Shown here: positions 33,533 through 42,973 of the stretch, one piece after another
Position numbering within the stretch: position 1 is the stretch's first letter
Layout: every line of letters begins with the position of its first letter
Source of the DNA: Thermodesulfovibrio sp.
Lineage (GTDB): Bacteria > Nitrospirota > Thermodesulfovibrionia > UBA6902
Direction: 5' to 3'
Assembly: GCA_026982355.1 (NCBI GenBank)
Contig: JALSHG010000105.1
Location: 1-42,973 of the forward strand
DNA length: 42,973 bases
Program-made: the position numbers and the translations under genes
The notes under the pieces: model-generated
Databases searched by the model: none
Told to the model about the DNA's origin: nothing
The model's input: only the letters and a program-made list of their open reading frames with translations

Positions 33533-35341
33533 ATGGATGATCAATTACTGAACTACTATGAACAGGAACTCACATTTATCCGGGAAATGGGGGCTGAATT
33601 CGCCAGGAAGTACCCCAAGATCGCCGGCAGGCTGCTCCTGGAGCCGGACAAATGCGAAGACCCTTTTACGGAGCGCCTGATCGAGGCATTTGCATTCCTG
33701 AGCGGGCGGATACACAAAAAAATCGATGATGACTTCCCCGAGATAACCGAATCGCTCCTGAATATCATCTATCCGCATTACAACAATCCCATACCTTCCA
33801 TGTCTGTTGTGAATTTCGGGCCCATCAAACCCAATATCCCTGCGACCGGATATACGATAGACAAGGACACAATGCTTTATTCAAAACCGGTGGGCGGCAC
33901 ACCGTGCCAGTTCACCACGTGTTACCCTGTAACGATGTGGCCGGTCGAGGTAGTCTCTGCAGGGCTGCATGATCCCGGGAAGCCCGTCAAAGACGCACGC
34001 CAGGCCGTTGAGATCCGGTTGAAAACCTTCAACAACATGAACTTTTCGCAACTCGGTTGGAAGAGCCTGCGTTTCTTTCTTAACGGGCCGTACCAGCACG
34101 TATTTCATCTCTATGAGCTCCTCTTCAATAATGCCTGCCATATCGAGTGCGAGGTCAAATCCGGCAGGGGGAGGCCGGGGATCATCACCCTGTCTCCCCC
34201 GGATATAACGCCCGTGGGTTTCGAGCCTGACGAGAGCCTTCTTCCGTATTCCCCGCGTTCGTTTCCCGGGCACCTCCTGCTTTTTGAATACTTCTGTTTT
34301 CCCGAGAAGTTCCTCTTTTTCGATCTCGGGGGACTGGACAGGATCGGAAAGACTTCGCCTCCCGGGGATGTGCTCGACATAAGGATATACCTGAACAGGG
34401 CCGCCAAGCCCAATCTTGTAATAAACAAGGACACTTTCTGCCTGAATGCAACGCCCGTGGTCAACCTGTTCAAACGCATCGCTGAACCGCTCCGGGTCGA
34501 CCACCGCCGGACGAGGTATCATGTAATACCCGACCTGAGAAGGCGCCTTGCAACCGAGATATACAGCATAGACAGGGTGCTGGCGTCATCCGCCGCCGCA
34601 CCCGAAAACACGGTTGAGTACCAGCCCCTCTATTCCCTGCGCCATCACGCGGACGACGGCGGCGGCAGGGGCCGCGGGGCATACTGGCTGATGCACCGTG
34701 TTGCATCGGGCATAAAGGGTGACGGGGGCACGGAGATTTACCTTTCATTTGCGGACCTGAACTATAAGACCGTGGACCCTGATGCGGAGATACTGACTAT
34801 TCATACCACGTGCACCAACCGGGACATACCCGCCCGCCTGCCTTTCGGCGACCCGGACGGTGACTTTGAAATGGAGGCCGCCGCACCCGTTTCATGGATA
34901 AAGTGCCTCATAAAGCCCACTGCGGCCAGAAGGCCTTCAGCAAGGGGCGCGCTGCAGTGGCGGCTCATATCGCATCTGTCCCTGAATTACCTTTCCATTG
35001 TCCGTGGAGGAGAAGAGGCGCTCAAAGAGATACTCAGGCTTTATGACTTCGACAACTCACCGTCCACCAGGCAGCAGATAAACGGGATCGTCTCACTGCG
35101 CTCGGAGCATGTGACGAAAAGAATAGGCTCTTCCTTCTGCCGGGGGGTGCGGGTGACCATAGAGTTTGATGAAGACAAGTACGTGGGCGCGGGATATTAC
35201 CTGTTTGCAAGCGTGCTGGAGAGATTCCTGGGACAGTACGTCTCGATAAATTCATTTTCGCAACTGGCGGCAAGGACCATACAACAGCGGGAGGTGCTTA
35301 AAGAATGGGCCCCGAGGAGCGGCAAGCGCATACTTCTCTGA
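33533..35341 (+). CDS. tssF: T6SS baseplate protein TssF
   Basis: A 602-residue TssF/ImpG/VasA protein. The N-terminus DQLLNYYEQELTFIREMG and EFARKYPKIAGRLL are the diagnostic family motifs, followed by DPFTERLIEAFAFLSGRIH and a long beta-rich body. Two TssF and one TssG form the baseplate wedge on TssK and TssE. Length is normal. The tssG start lies 37 nt inside its 3' end. It follows repeat A8, so its translation is independent of tssE. Confidence 0.94.
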   Translation: MDDQLLNYYEQELTFIREMGAEFARKYPKIAGRLLLEPDKCEDPFTERLIEAFAFLSGRIHKKIDDDFPEITESLLNIIYPHYNNPIPSMSVVNFGPIKPNIPATGYTIDKDTMLYSKPVGGTPCQFTTCYPVTMWPVEVVSAGLHDPGKPVKDARQAVEIRLKTFNNMNFSQLGWKSLRFFLNGPYQHVFHLYELLFNNACHIECEVKSGRGRPGIITLSPPDITPVGFEPDESLLPYSPRSFPGHLLLFEYFCFPEKFLFFDLGGLDRIGKTSPPGDVLDIRIYLNRAAKPNLVINKDTFCLNATPVVNLFKRIAEPLRVDHRRTRYHVIPDLRRRLATEIYSIDRVLASSAAAPENTVEYQPLYSLRHHADDGGGRGRGAYWLMHRVASGIKGDGGTEIYLSFADLNYKTVDPDAEILTIHTTCTNRDIPARLPFGDPDGDFEMEAAAPVSWIKCLIKPTAARRPSARGALQWRLISHLSLNYLSIVRGGEEALKEILRLYDFDNSPSTRQQINGIVSLRSEHVTKRIGSSFCRGVRVTIEFDEDKYVGAGYYLFASVLERFLGQYVSINSFSQLAARTIQQREVLKEWAPRSGKRILL

Positions 35342-36324
35342 GAGACCGTCTTTTCAGGGAATTCTACAGATTCTCCTTTTTCAGGGCGGTCTGCATACTG
35401 GAGAATCTCTCCGAAGGCGGAAAACCTCTCGGCAGGACACTTGTGCCCGGTGAAGAGGCGGTGCGCTTTTCCTCAAAACCGGGGCTGGCCTTTCCCCCGT
35501 CGGACATTTCAGGAATAGAGCATGGTGACGGCGGCGGGCCTGTCGGCATGGAGGTCGCGTTCATGGGGCTGGTCGGGCCCTCCGGTGTATTGCCCCACTG
35601 TTACAGTGAACAGGTAATCGAGAGGATGATCGAGAAAGACCACGGCCTGAAGGAATTCTACGACATGTTCCATCACCGCCTTGTCTCCCTCTTCTACCTG
35701 GCGTGGAAAAAATACCGGCTTGCCGAAAATTACCTCCCGGGCGCAAATGACAGGATTTCATCCTGCATCCTCAGCCTCACGGGTCTGGGCACGCCCGGCC
35801 TGCTTGAATCAATCGGCCTGCCGGACAAGTCACTGCCGTATTACTGCAGCGGACTCTTATCAAGGGGCGTTCCGTCCGCATGCGCCGTGGAGGCGGCTGT
35901 CGGGTACCTTGCGGGCGTGCCCGTGGAGATCGAGCAGTTCATAGAGCAGTTGCTTCCGTTAAGCCCGGCGGACCTCACACGCATAGGCACGGCCAACGCA
36001 CGGTTGGGCATTGATGCGGTCTGCGGCGGTTATGTGAAAGAATGCCGGTCAAAATTCAGGGTGAACCTCGGTCCCATGGAATACGACAGATATATCCGCT
36101 TCCTGCCCGGCGGGGAGATGCTCCGTTCGGTCTTTGCCCTGGTGAAATACATGACAGGCATTGAGTATGAATTCGAGGTGCGTGTAATCCTCAGGCGCGG
36201 CGAGATCCCGCCCTGCATACCGGGCGAGGGTCACCCGCTGTTAGGCGAGACGACCTGGCTGGGCGGCGGCGGAGCGGTCCCCGAACACGATCCGTATGCA
36301 ACGTTTCAGGAGACGGACCTGTGA
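35305..36324 (+). CDS. tssG: T6SS baseplate protein TssG
   Basis: A 339-residue TssG/ImpH/VasB protein. FYRFSFFRAVCILE near residue 20 and FSSKPGLAFPPSDI are characteristic, followed by VEVAFMGLVGPSGVLPHCYSE-type sequence near 90-105 and HRLVSLFYLAWKKYR. It completes the baseplate wedge with TssF and TssK. Start ATG 35305 overlaps tssF by 37 nt; the family N-terminus begins soon after, so the true start could be slightly downstream. It is 25 nt before clpV. Confidence 0.92.
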   Translation: MGPEERQAHTSLRDRLFREFYRFSFFRAVCILENLSEGGKPLGRTLVPGEEAVRFSSKPGLAFPPSDISGIEHGDGGGPVGMEVAFMGLVGPSGVLPHCYSEQVIERMIEKDHGLKEFYDMFHHRLVSLFYLAWKKYRLAENYLPGANDRISSCILSLTGLGTPGLLESIGLPDKSLPYYCSGLLSRGVPSACAVEAAVGYLAGVPVEIEQFIEQLLPLSPADLTRIGTANARLGIDAVCGGYVKECRSKFRVNLGPMEYDRYIRFLPGGEMLRSVFALVKYMTGIEYEFEVRVILRRGEIPPCIPGEGHPLLGETTWLGGGGAVPEHDPYATFQETDL

Positions 36325-36349
36325 ATAATAAAACCTTAAGGAGACGCAT

Positions 36350-38992
36350 ATGCCCAAATCAAACATCAAGTCACTCATAGGAAAACTCAACAGCACCTGC
36401 CGCAAGGCCCTGGAGTCAGCGGCCGGGCTCTGCCTGTCTCAAACCCATTACGAGGTGGATGTTGAACACTTCCTGCTGAAGCTTCTCGAGATGCCGGATA
36501 CTGACATGCAGAAGATACTCAGGCACTTTGAGATAAACGAGAGCCGCCTGGTGGACGACCTGACGCGCGCAATGGAAGGATTCAAGACCGGCAACGCCCG
36601 GACACCGGCCCTGTCACCGCGCATACCGAGGATGGCGGAGGACGCATGGCTGGTCGCATCCATAGACTTCCAGGCGGCGGCGATACGCTCGGGCCACATT
36701 ATCCTGGCCCTTATGGCCGGTGATGAAATGTCACGGATGCTGGCGTCAAGCTCCGGCGAATTCAAAAAAATATCCGTGGAGACACTGACGCAGAGCCTGC
36801 CCGATATAGTTGCGGGCTCGCGCGAGGACGGCGAGACCGCGGCGGCGGCCCCCGCCGCCGCGGGGAAGGCGGCGCCCGGCATGATTGCCAAAGGCACGAA
36901 GGCCCTTGACCAGTACACGGTCAACCTGACTGAAAAGGCGCGCAAAGGCGGGATAGACCCTGTGCTGGGACGCGACTTCGAGATCCGGCAGATGGTCGAC
37001 ATCCTTATACGGCGCAGGCAGAACAACCCCATACTCACGGGCGAGGCCGGTGTCGGCAAGACAGCGGTCGTGGAGGGGTTCGCCCTCAGGATAGTTGAGG
37101 GCGACGTGCCGCCGCCCCTTAAGAACGTGGCGATTCACACCCTCGACCTGGGACTGCTGCAGGCCGGAGCAGGGATCAAGGGGGAATTCGAGAACCGCCT
37201 CAAATCAGTTATTGAAGAAGTCAAGGCATCCCCCGTACCCGTCATACTGTTTATCGACGAGGCCCATACACTCATAGGCGCGGGAGGGGCCGCAGGCTCG
37301 GGCGATGCGGCCAACCTGCTGAAGCCCGCGCTCGCGCGCGGCGAACTGCGCACCATAGCCGCGACCACGTGGTCGGAATACAAGAAATACTTTGAAAAGG
37401 ACGCGGCCCTGGCCCGGAGGTTCCAGGTGGTGCAGATCGAGGAGCCTGATGAAGAAAAGGCCGTGGTCATGATGCGCGCCATAGCGCCGTTTCTCGAGAA
37501 ACACCACAAGGTCATGATCACGGATGACGCCCTGCTTGATGCGGTGCGCCTCTCACACCGCTACCTCACGGCCAGGCAACTGCCGGACAAGGCGGTAAGC
37601 GTGCTGGACACGTCCTGCGCAAGGGTGGCCATAGGCCAGAACACCATCCCCCCGGCGATTGAACAGGCCACCCGGCAGATCGGCCGGATTGAAAGGGAGA
37701 TGAAGATGCTCGAGCGGGAGGTCCTGATAGGCTTTGACCACGGGGAACGCCTGAAGGCGCTTGCAAAGGAGAAAGAGGAGACACAAACGCGCCTGAAGGA
37801 GCTGAACGGAAAATGGGAAAAGGAGATGGAGATAGCCAACCGGATAAAGGATGTGCGCCGGGACATACAGGACATCCATGAGAAAGACCCTGCGGACGGC
37901 CGGTTGCCTGAAATGAAGGAAAATCTCAAGACCCTGGAGAAAGAACTCGCCGGTGTGCAGGGGGATTCGCCCCTTGTACAGACCGTCGTGGATTCCGGGA
38001 TTGTCTCCGAGGTGATCTCGGGCTGGACAGGCATCCCCACCGGCAGGATGCTTACCGACGAGATCGCCACGGTCCTGAACATGGGGAAACTGCTGGGCGA
38101 GAGGATCATCGGCCAGGATCATGCGCTTGAGGCCATAGCGCAGATGATACAGACCGCCCATGCAGGCATTGAAGACCCCTCCAAGCCCACCGCCGTGTTC
38201 ATGTTTGTAGGTCCCAGCGGCGTGGGCAAGACAGAGACGGCCCTTGCGCTTTCCGAGCTGCTTTACGGCGGCGAGGACAACCTGATTACCATAAACATGT
38301 CCGAGTACCAGGAGGCGCACACCGTTTCCGGACTCAAGGGCTCCCCCCCCGGGTATGTGGGATACGGCGAAGGCGGCGTGCTGACCGAGGCGGTGCGCAA
38401 GAGGCCGTACAGCGTCGTGCTTCTGGACGAAGTGGAGAAGGCGCATCCGGATGTAATGGAACTCTTTTACCAGGTCTTTGACAAGGGCGTGCTTGAAGAC
38501 GGCGAAGGCCGCCGCATAGACTTCAAAAACACGGTGATAATACTCACGTCCAACCTCGGGACAGACCTGATCATGAAGGCATGCGCGGATGAAGAGACGA
38601 TGCCGGACTGGCAGGGCCTGTCGGAAATGGTCCGGCCCGAGCTGCTGAAACACTTCAAGCCAGCGTTCCTGGGCCGCCTGAAGGTGGTGCCGTATTACCC
38701 GATAACCGACAGGGTCATGCGGCTTATCGTCAAGCTAAAGCTGGACCGCATCGCAAAGCGGATGATGGAAAACAGGAATGTGGCATTTAATTACACGGAC
38801 GATCTCATTGATAATATTGCAAGCCGCTGCACCGAAGTCGAAAGCGGCGCCAGGAATGTGGACCACATCCTCACCAACACCCTCCTGCCCGATATGTCGA
38901 GGGAACTGCTGACCAGGATGGCGGCCGGCGAGCAGATAAAGGAGATCAGGGTTAACCTGAGCGGGGAGGGCTTCGGGTTCGAGATCAGGTAA
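36350..38992 (+). CDS. clpV: T6SS sheath-recycling AAA+ ATPase ClpV (TssH)
   Basis: An 880-residue double AAA+ unfoldase. The N-terminal Clp_N domain (about 10-155) binds the TssC N-terminal helix. After an Ala-rich linker come NBD1 with Walker A GEAGVGKT (231-238) and Walker B LFIDEAH, a long middle coiled coil (about 440-570), then NBD2 with Walker A GPSGVGKT (621-628) and [11 protein letters not shown]. It disassembles contracted sheaths so that they can be reused. TagJ encoded upstream is a known ClpV partner. It is the last gene of the locus; the arrangement and N-domain favour ClpV over the general chaperone ClpB. Confidence 0.94.
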   Translation: MPKSNIKSLIGKLNSTCRKALESAAGLCLSQTHYEVDVEHFLLKLLEMPDTDMQKILRHFEINESRLVDDLTRAMEGFKTGNARTPALSPRIPRMAEDAWLVASIDFQAAAIRSGHIILALMAGDEMSRMLASSSGEFKKISVETLTQSLPDIVAGSREDGETAAAAPAAAGKAAPGMIAKGTKALDQYTVNLTEKARKGGIDPVLGRDFEIRQMVDILIRRRQNNPILTGEAGVGKTAVVEGFALRIVEGDVPPPLKNVAIHTLDLGLLQAGAGIKGEFENRLKSVIEEVKASPVPVILFIDEAHTLIGAGGAAGSGDAANLLKPALARGELRTIAATTWSEYKKYFEKDAALARRFQVVQIEEPDEEKAVVMMRAIAPFLEKHHKVMITDDALLDAVRLSHRYLTARQLPDKAVSVLDTSCARVAIGQNTIPPAIEQATRQIGRIEREMKMLEREVLIGFDHGERLKALAKEKEETQTRLKELNGKWEKEMEIANRIKDVRRDIQDIHEKDPADGRLPEMKENLKTLEKELAGVQGDSPLVQTVVDSGIVSEVISGWTGIPTGRMLTDEIATVLNMGKLLGERIIGQDHALEAIAQMIQTAHAGIEDPSKPTAVFMFVGPSGVGKTETALALSELLYGGEDNLITINMSEYQEAHTVSGLKGSPPGYVGYGEGGVLTEAVRKRPYSVVLLDEVEKAHPDVMELFYQVFDKGVLEDGEGRRIDFKNTVIILTSNLGTDLIMKACADEETMPDWQGLSEMVRPELLKHFKPAFLGRLKVVPYYPITDRVMRLIVKLKLDRIAKRMMENRNVAFNYTDDLIDNIASRCTEVESGARNVDHILTNTLLPDMSRELLTRMAAGEQIKEIRVNLSGEGFGFEIR

Positions 38993-39015
38993 TCAAAATT
39001 AAACAAATGAGCCTC

Positions 39016-39047
39016 CTGCCCCGCCAGCGTATTTTTATGCAAGGTTG
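39016..39047 (+). repeat. Family A repeat copy A9 (right half)
   Basis: CTGCCCCGCCAGCGTATT then TTTATGCAAGGTTGA is the family A right arm, lacking six bases between two GCAA repeats. It flanks the T6SS locus on the right. Confidence 0.55.
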
Positions 39048-39087
39048 ACGGCAGAATAATGCATTGGAACAAACGGGGGGATGACTG

Positions 39088-42000
39088 TTGGAAAAGACAA
39101 ACGAGGAACAGCCTGATCAGGAAAAAGATACACGGGCGGGCGGATTTGAGCCCGGCCGGATAGTCTTCCTGAAGTCGAATCCAGCCATCCGTGGAGCGGT
39201 TGTGTCGATCATGCCGGGGGAGCCGGAGAATCGCTACAACGTGTTCATTGATGGTGAGACGCGGATATTCTATGCCTCCCAGATACAGGCTGAAGACCGG
39301 AAAGGCAGGGATTATATCGTGTTGCCCTGTCATGAGTTCCATTCCTGCCTTACCGCTCTTCTGATTCAACATCCGGGATTATCCACGCTTTATTCCCTTA
39401 ACGCGGCCCGAGTTGATTTCATCCCATACCAGTTCAGGCCGGTGATGAAATTTATCCGGTCCGACCGTCCGCGGTTGCTCATCGCCGACGGCGTCGGCGT
39501 TGGTAAGACCATTGAGGCGGGATTGATCCTGCGCGAACTGCAGGCCAGGCGCGACGTCCGCTCCGTTCTCATCGTCTGTCCCCGCCCGCTGGTGACTGAG
39601 CGTAAATGGCAAATCGAGATGAAACGTTTTGAAGAGCGTTTCGCCCATCTTGACGGCGGGACTCTTCGCTTCTGCATCAACGAGATGGACCTCGAGGGCG
39701 TCTGGCCCGAGCAGTACCGGAAAGCCATTATACCCTATTCCTTGTTTGACGAGACTCTTCTTTACGGGACACGTCCGGACGGCAGGAGAAGACGTAAGAA
39801 GGGACTGCTGGACCTGGACCCGCCGCCCCGGTTTGACCTTGTTATTGTGGACGAGGCCCATCACATCCGGAATCCGGATACGTACAGCCACAAGGCGGTT
39901 AGGTTCTTTTGCGACCACGCCGAGGCGGTCGTATTCCTGACTGCCACACCGGTACAGATGGGCAGTAACGATCTTTTCGTTTTACTCAACGTGCTTCGCC
40001 CTGATCTCATTATCGACCGGGAGAGCTTTGAGCACATGGCGGAGCCGAACCCGTTCATAAACCGCGCCGTAGACCTGGCGCGCGGTCAGGGGGAGGGGTG
40101 GGCCGGAAGAGTTGTCGAGGCGCTTGATGAGGCCGCCGCAACATCGTGGGGACGGGCCTTGCTGCGGAACAGCCCGGAATTCTCCCGGATACGCGGTCAA
40201 CTCTCCCGTGGTGACATTTCACCAGGGGAGCGCGTGCAGCTCATTACCGACATCGAGGCGTTGCATACATTCGCCGGAATAATCAACAGAACCCGCAGGA
40301 GGGATATCGGAGACTTCACGGTAAGGAAACCTGAAACAGTCGTCATTGAATTCACCCCGGCCCAGAAGAAGCTCCATGACGACCTGCTTCGGATTCAGGC
40401 GGAAATATTCAGGCGTATTCACGGAGACGACAGCGTTAAATTCATGATGACAACAATCAGGCGGCAGGCGGCGAGTTGCTTATACGGCCTTGTCCCCTTC
40501 CTCCAGGAGATACTCAACCGCCGCCTTGATGAACTGCCATTGGAGGATGCCGACAATGCGGGAGAAGTTCCCTCTGCAGCAACAGTTGAGACCATAGAGA
40601 CACAAATCGGAACAATTCTGGAAGAGGCGCGCAATCTTGATTCCGAAGACCCGAAACTTGAAGCGCTCAGGAAAATCCTCAGGGACAAACAGGAGTTGGC
40701 CAACAATAAAGTTATGATCTTCAGCAGCTTTCGGCACACCCTGGGTTACCTGTATGAGCATCTGAAGGCCGGGGGACTTCGTGTTGCCATGGTCCACGGC
40801 GACGTGCCTGATGAAGAACGCGCGGAATTACGGAACCGCTTTGAATTGGATCGTGAGAATGAGCGTGCTTTGGATGTCATGCTGTTTTCCGAGATAGGCA
40901 GCGAGGGCCTTGATTATCAATTCTGCGACTGTATAGTGAACTATGATCTGCCCTGGAACCCTATGCGTATTGAGCAGAGAATCGGGCGTATCGACCGTTG
41001 GGGGCAAAAGAGCGAGAGCATCGCGATATTCAATCTGATTACACCCGGGACGGTTGACGCGGATATTTACGAACGGTGCCTGTTGCGCATAGGAGTCTTC
41101 AATAACGCCCTGGGTGGCAGCGAAGAGATACTCGGTGGAATCAGCAGGGAAATCCGGAACATTGCCGGGAATTTCAACCTGAGTGATGCGCAGCGCCGTG
41201 AGAAGCTCCAGCAATTGGCGGATAATCAAATCCGCTTTATGCGGGAACAGGAAGAGCTCGAACAGAAGCAGGTGGAACTGTTCGGCATTCGCATGCCTGA
41301 AGAACAGTTGAAGAAAGAGATCAACGAGGCATCGAGCTTCTGGCTTTCTCCCGAAGCGATTCGTAATCTTGTTGTGAACTACCTGCATGAAACCTTTGGC
41401 GAAGAGCAGGAATTCATTCTTGGGGAAAAACCGCTCAAGACGCTTCGTCTCTCACAGGATGCGCGTAACCGGTTATTGAAGGATTTTCAGAAGCTCCCCA
41501 GGCGGAACACATCCTTGTACAGGGAATGGGAAAACTGGTTGAAGGGCGGCAATCCTCACCTGACTTTAACCTTCGACGCTGCCTGCGCGTCCCGGAATCC
41601 CGGTGCGGCGTTCATCATGCCCCTGCACCCACTGGTTAAACAGGCGGCTACGGCGTTAGACACCGGGAAACGGGTTGTCGCAACACTGAAAGTGCAGGAT
41701 CAATCCGTCCCGGCCGGGGATCACCTGTTTGCCGTTTATCAATGGCGATTTCACGGTATCAGGGAAGACTTGGTCCTGTGTCCGGTTGCGGGTTCGGAGC
41801 GGATCACCGCCCGTTTGGGAAAACTTCTGGAAAAGGCCTGGGAAAATCCAGCCGGTAAAAAAAATGTTCCTGAACCCTCCCTGTCTGCGTTGCCTGTCGG
41901 GCAGACAGGCAATGCACAGGCAGGAGCCTGGGACGAGCTTGATGTTCACCACTATAAGCTCTGGTCGGAGGCGCGCGAAAAACACCGGCGCAGGACCCTG

Positions 42001-42252
42001 GAGCTGGCACAGTATCGGCGTGAAAGTCTGACAACCAGCCACCGGGCGCGTATTGCCCTGCTGAAAGACCAGCTTGCGCAGGCCGCCGATGAAAAGATTC
42101 GACGGATGCGCCAGTCGCAGATTGATACGGCTGAAGCTGATTACGCGCGTCGCATCAAGGAATTGGATATTGCCATGGAACGGGCCGATATTACCGCCCA
42201 GCCGGTGGCGTATGGGGTTCTGCATGTTGAAAGAGGAAACGGGAATGAGTAA
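39088..42252 (+). CDS. SNF2/RapA-like superfamily 2 helicase
   Basis: A 1054-residue SF2 DNA-dependent ATPase. Walker A is GVGVGKT (135-141), the DEAH box is at 255-258, motif III is TATP (285-288) and motif VI is GRIDRWGQ (633-640) following NYDLPWNPMRIEQRI. The order and the final motif resemble the HepA/RapA branch of SNF2 proteins. The C-terminal third has no recognised domain and ends in Arg/Glu-rich coiled coil. The start is TTG after a run of six G at 39075-39080; the nearby ATG 39081 frame stops at once. It overlaps the next gene by 8 nt. DISARM's DrmD and other phage-defence helicases share this architecture, but nothing else here identifies that system. Confidence 0.82.
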   Translation: MEKTNEEQPDQEKDTRAGGFEPGRIVFLKSNPAIRGAVVSIMPGEPENRYNVFIDGETRIFYASQIQAEDRKGRDYIVLPCHEFHSCLTALLIQHPGLSTLYSLNAARVDFIPYQFRPVMKFIRSDRPRLLIADGVGVGKTIEAGLILRELQARRDVRSVLIVCPRPLVTERKWQIEMKRFEERFAHLDGGTLRFCINEMDLEGVWPEQYRKAIIPYSLFDETLLYGTRPDGRRRRKKGLLDLDPPPRFDLVIVDEAHHIRNPDTYSHKAVRFFCDHAEAVVFLTATPVQMGSNDLFVLLNVLRPDLIIDRESFEHMAEPNPFINRAVDLARGQGEGWAGRVVEALDEAAATSWGRALLRNSPEFSRIRGQLSRGDISPGERVQLITDIEALHTFAGIINRTRRRDIGDFTVRKPETVVIEFTPAQKKLHDDLLRIQAEIFRRIHGDDSVKFMMTTIRRQAASCLYGLVPFLQEILNRRLDELPLEDADNAGEVPSAATVETIETQIGTILEEARNLDSEDPKLEALRKILRDKQELANNKVMIFSSFRHTLGYLYEHLKAGGLRVAMVHGDVPDEERAELRNRFELDRENERALDVMLFSEIGSEGLDYQFCDCIVNYDLPWNPMRIEQRIGRIDRWGQKSESIAIFNLITPGTVDADIYERCLLRIGVFNNALGGSEEILGGISREIRNIAGNFNLSDAQRREKLQQLADNQIRFMREQEELEQKQVELFGIRMPEEQLKKEINEASSFWLSPEAIRNLVVNYLHETFGEEQEFILGEKPLKTLRLSQDARNRLLKDFQKLPRRNTSLYREWENWLKGGNPHLTLTFDAACASRNPGAAFIMPLHPLVKQAATALDTGKRVVATLKVQDQSVPAGDHLFAVYQWRFHGIREDLVLCPVAGSERITARLGKLLEKAWENPAGKKNVPEPSLSALPVGQTGNAQAGAWDELDVHHYKLWSEAREKHRRRTLELAQYRRESLTTSHRARIALLKDQLAQAADEKIRRMRQSQIDTAEADYARRIKELDIAMERADITAQPVAYGVLHVERGNGNE

Positions 42253-42973
42253 AGAACATATTGAAAGAATACGTAAAGATAAGTTTTGGCTTGACGAAAA
42301 AGGCCAATTAAGAGAGAAAAATCCTTTGATTGATGATTTGACCAATTCTATCGAGCGCCTTTCCGAAGGCTTATACTCTAAGGATACCCATTTTATCTTT
42401 GAATTAATTCAGAATGCGGAAGACAACACATATAATAATGCGGAACCGGCACTATCCTTTCAATTAGTAAAAGATGATCCAACCGGCACCCCAAATGCTA
42501 CAGGCGCATTAATTGTTCAAAACAACGAGGTCGGGTTTTCATCTGAGAATGTAGATGCCATTTGTGCAATAGGAAAGACAACCAAGACTAAAATACAGGG
42601 TTACATCGGCGAAAAGGGAATAGGCTTCAAGTCTGTTTTTCGGATCACAACAGTACCACATATATTTTCTAACGGTTATCAATTCTGTTTTCCTGAGAAA
42701 GATGAAAAAACCGGTTTGGGATATATCGTACCTCACTGGGTAGCAAGCGTTCCATCAGAAATTGATCCAAAACAGACTACGATTATTTTGCCGCTTGATA
42801 AGCAGGACTTTGGTTATGAAAGAATCAAAGAAATGCTTCACGATATAGAGCCCGAAACGATTCTTTTTTTATCAAAGCTTCGGGAAATTCGAATCCGAAC
42901 AGATAGTGGAGATAATCTGACAATTTTAAAAGATGACACAAAGATACCTCATATCCAGCTTCTGCTCGAGGGA
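42245..42973 (+). CDS. Sacsin-like GHKL ATPase (truncated by window end)
   Basis: 243 codons are visible and the frame is open to the last base. Start ATG 42245 lies within the 3' end of the helicase gene. A Bergerat (GHKL) ATP-binding fold is evident: N-box FIFELIQNAEDNTY (about 50-63), the equivalent of the G1 box QNNEVGF (about 93-99, Asn-Glu in place of the usual Asp-Asn), and G2 box GEKGIGFKSVF (about 121-131). This is the sacsin/DUF3883-type N-terminal ATPase found in large proteins of prokaryotic defence islands. The remainder is missing, so nuclease or DUF3883 domains cannot be checked. It is clearly more AT-rich than the T6SS genes. Confidence 0.7.
   Translation, partial: MSKEHIERIRKDKFWLDEKGQLREKNPLIDDLTNSIERLSEGLYSKDTHFIFELIQNAEDNTYNNAEPALSFQLVKDDPTGTPNATGALIVQNNEVGFSSENVDAICAIGKTTKTKIQGYIGEKGIGFKSVFRITTVPHIFSNGYQFCFPEKDEKTGLGYIVPHWVASVPSEIDPKQTTIILPLDKQDFGYERIKEMLHDIEPETILFLSKLREIRIRTDSGDNLTILKDDTKIPHIQLLLEG

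Noticed and set aside
103-39047. CRISPR array from the repeated sequences
   Set aside because: The repeats are dispersed over tens of kilobases, palindromic and of variable length, with no spacer array or cas genes.
39088-42973. Firm DISARM assignment of the helicase pair
   Set aside because: Only a DrmD-like helicase architecture is present; DrmA, DrmB, DrmC and a methylase are not in the window.

Overview
The window is a dense bacterial chromosome segment. Its protein content suggests an anaerobic or microaerophilic Gram-negative, most like Nitrospirota or Desulfobacterota: type IV pilus PilMNOPQ, pyruvoyl-type arginine decarboxylase, a COG2509-type flavoprotein and a complete type VI secretion (T6SS) core. 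That assignment is inferred from gene content only; there is no rRNA or other marker to fix it. No tRNA, rRNA, CRISPR array or intact transposase was seen.

Layout. 1-1000: a MntA/HepT toxin-antitoxin pair. 1026-1772: a WaaE-like glycosyltransferase. 2040-3446 (minus): arginine decarboxylase plus agmatinase, which together make putrescine from arginine. 3726-7225: hisH, then the TrkA/TrkH potassium uptake pair behind an extended -10 that would give a nearly leaderless mRNA. 7226-7851: a long leader with an IR-closed possible RNA structure. 7852-12416: pilMNOPQ, the type IV pilus alignment complex and secretin, followed by a lipoprotein. 13186-16424 (minus): ilvE, pcm and a flavoprotein. 16624-17936: two small transferases of the rSAM/selenodomain-associated type.

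18250-38992 is one T6SS locus on the plus strand. The order is a novel Cys-rich protein with a phosphothreonine-like tail, an FHA-C-like protein, TssJ, TssK, TssL, TssM, TagF, TagJ, TssA, TssB, TssC, Hcp, TssE, TssF, TssG, ClpV. Together these supply the membrane complex (JLM), baseplate (KEFG), sheath (BC), tube (Hcp), sheath recycling (ClpV, TagJ) and probable post-translational control (TagF and the two leading genes). VgrG, PAAR, effectors and the PpkA/PppA kinase-phosphatase pair are not in the window.

39088-42973 (right edge) holds a large SNF2/RapA-type helicase overlapping a sacsin-like GHKL ATPase that is cut off by the window end. The ATPase is visibly more AT-rich than its surroundings. 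This looks like the start of a transferred defence module.

Two families of short non-coding repeats are scattered through the intergenic spaces. Family A is a palindromic REP/MITE-like element of about 93 bp when full, with ends like ACCTTAATGTTGCATAA. Family B is about 132 bp with ends like GAGCCTCTTGCAAAAGTC. Family A copies supply stop codons, a ribosome-binding site and start-codon context to neighbouring genes, and both families have inserted inside the T6SS locus.
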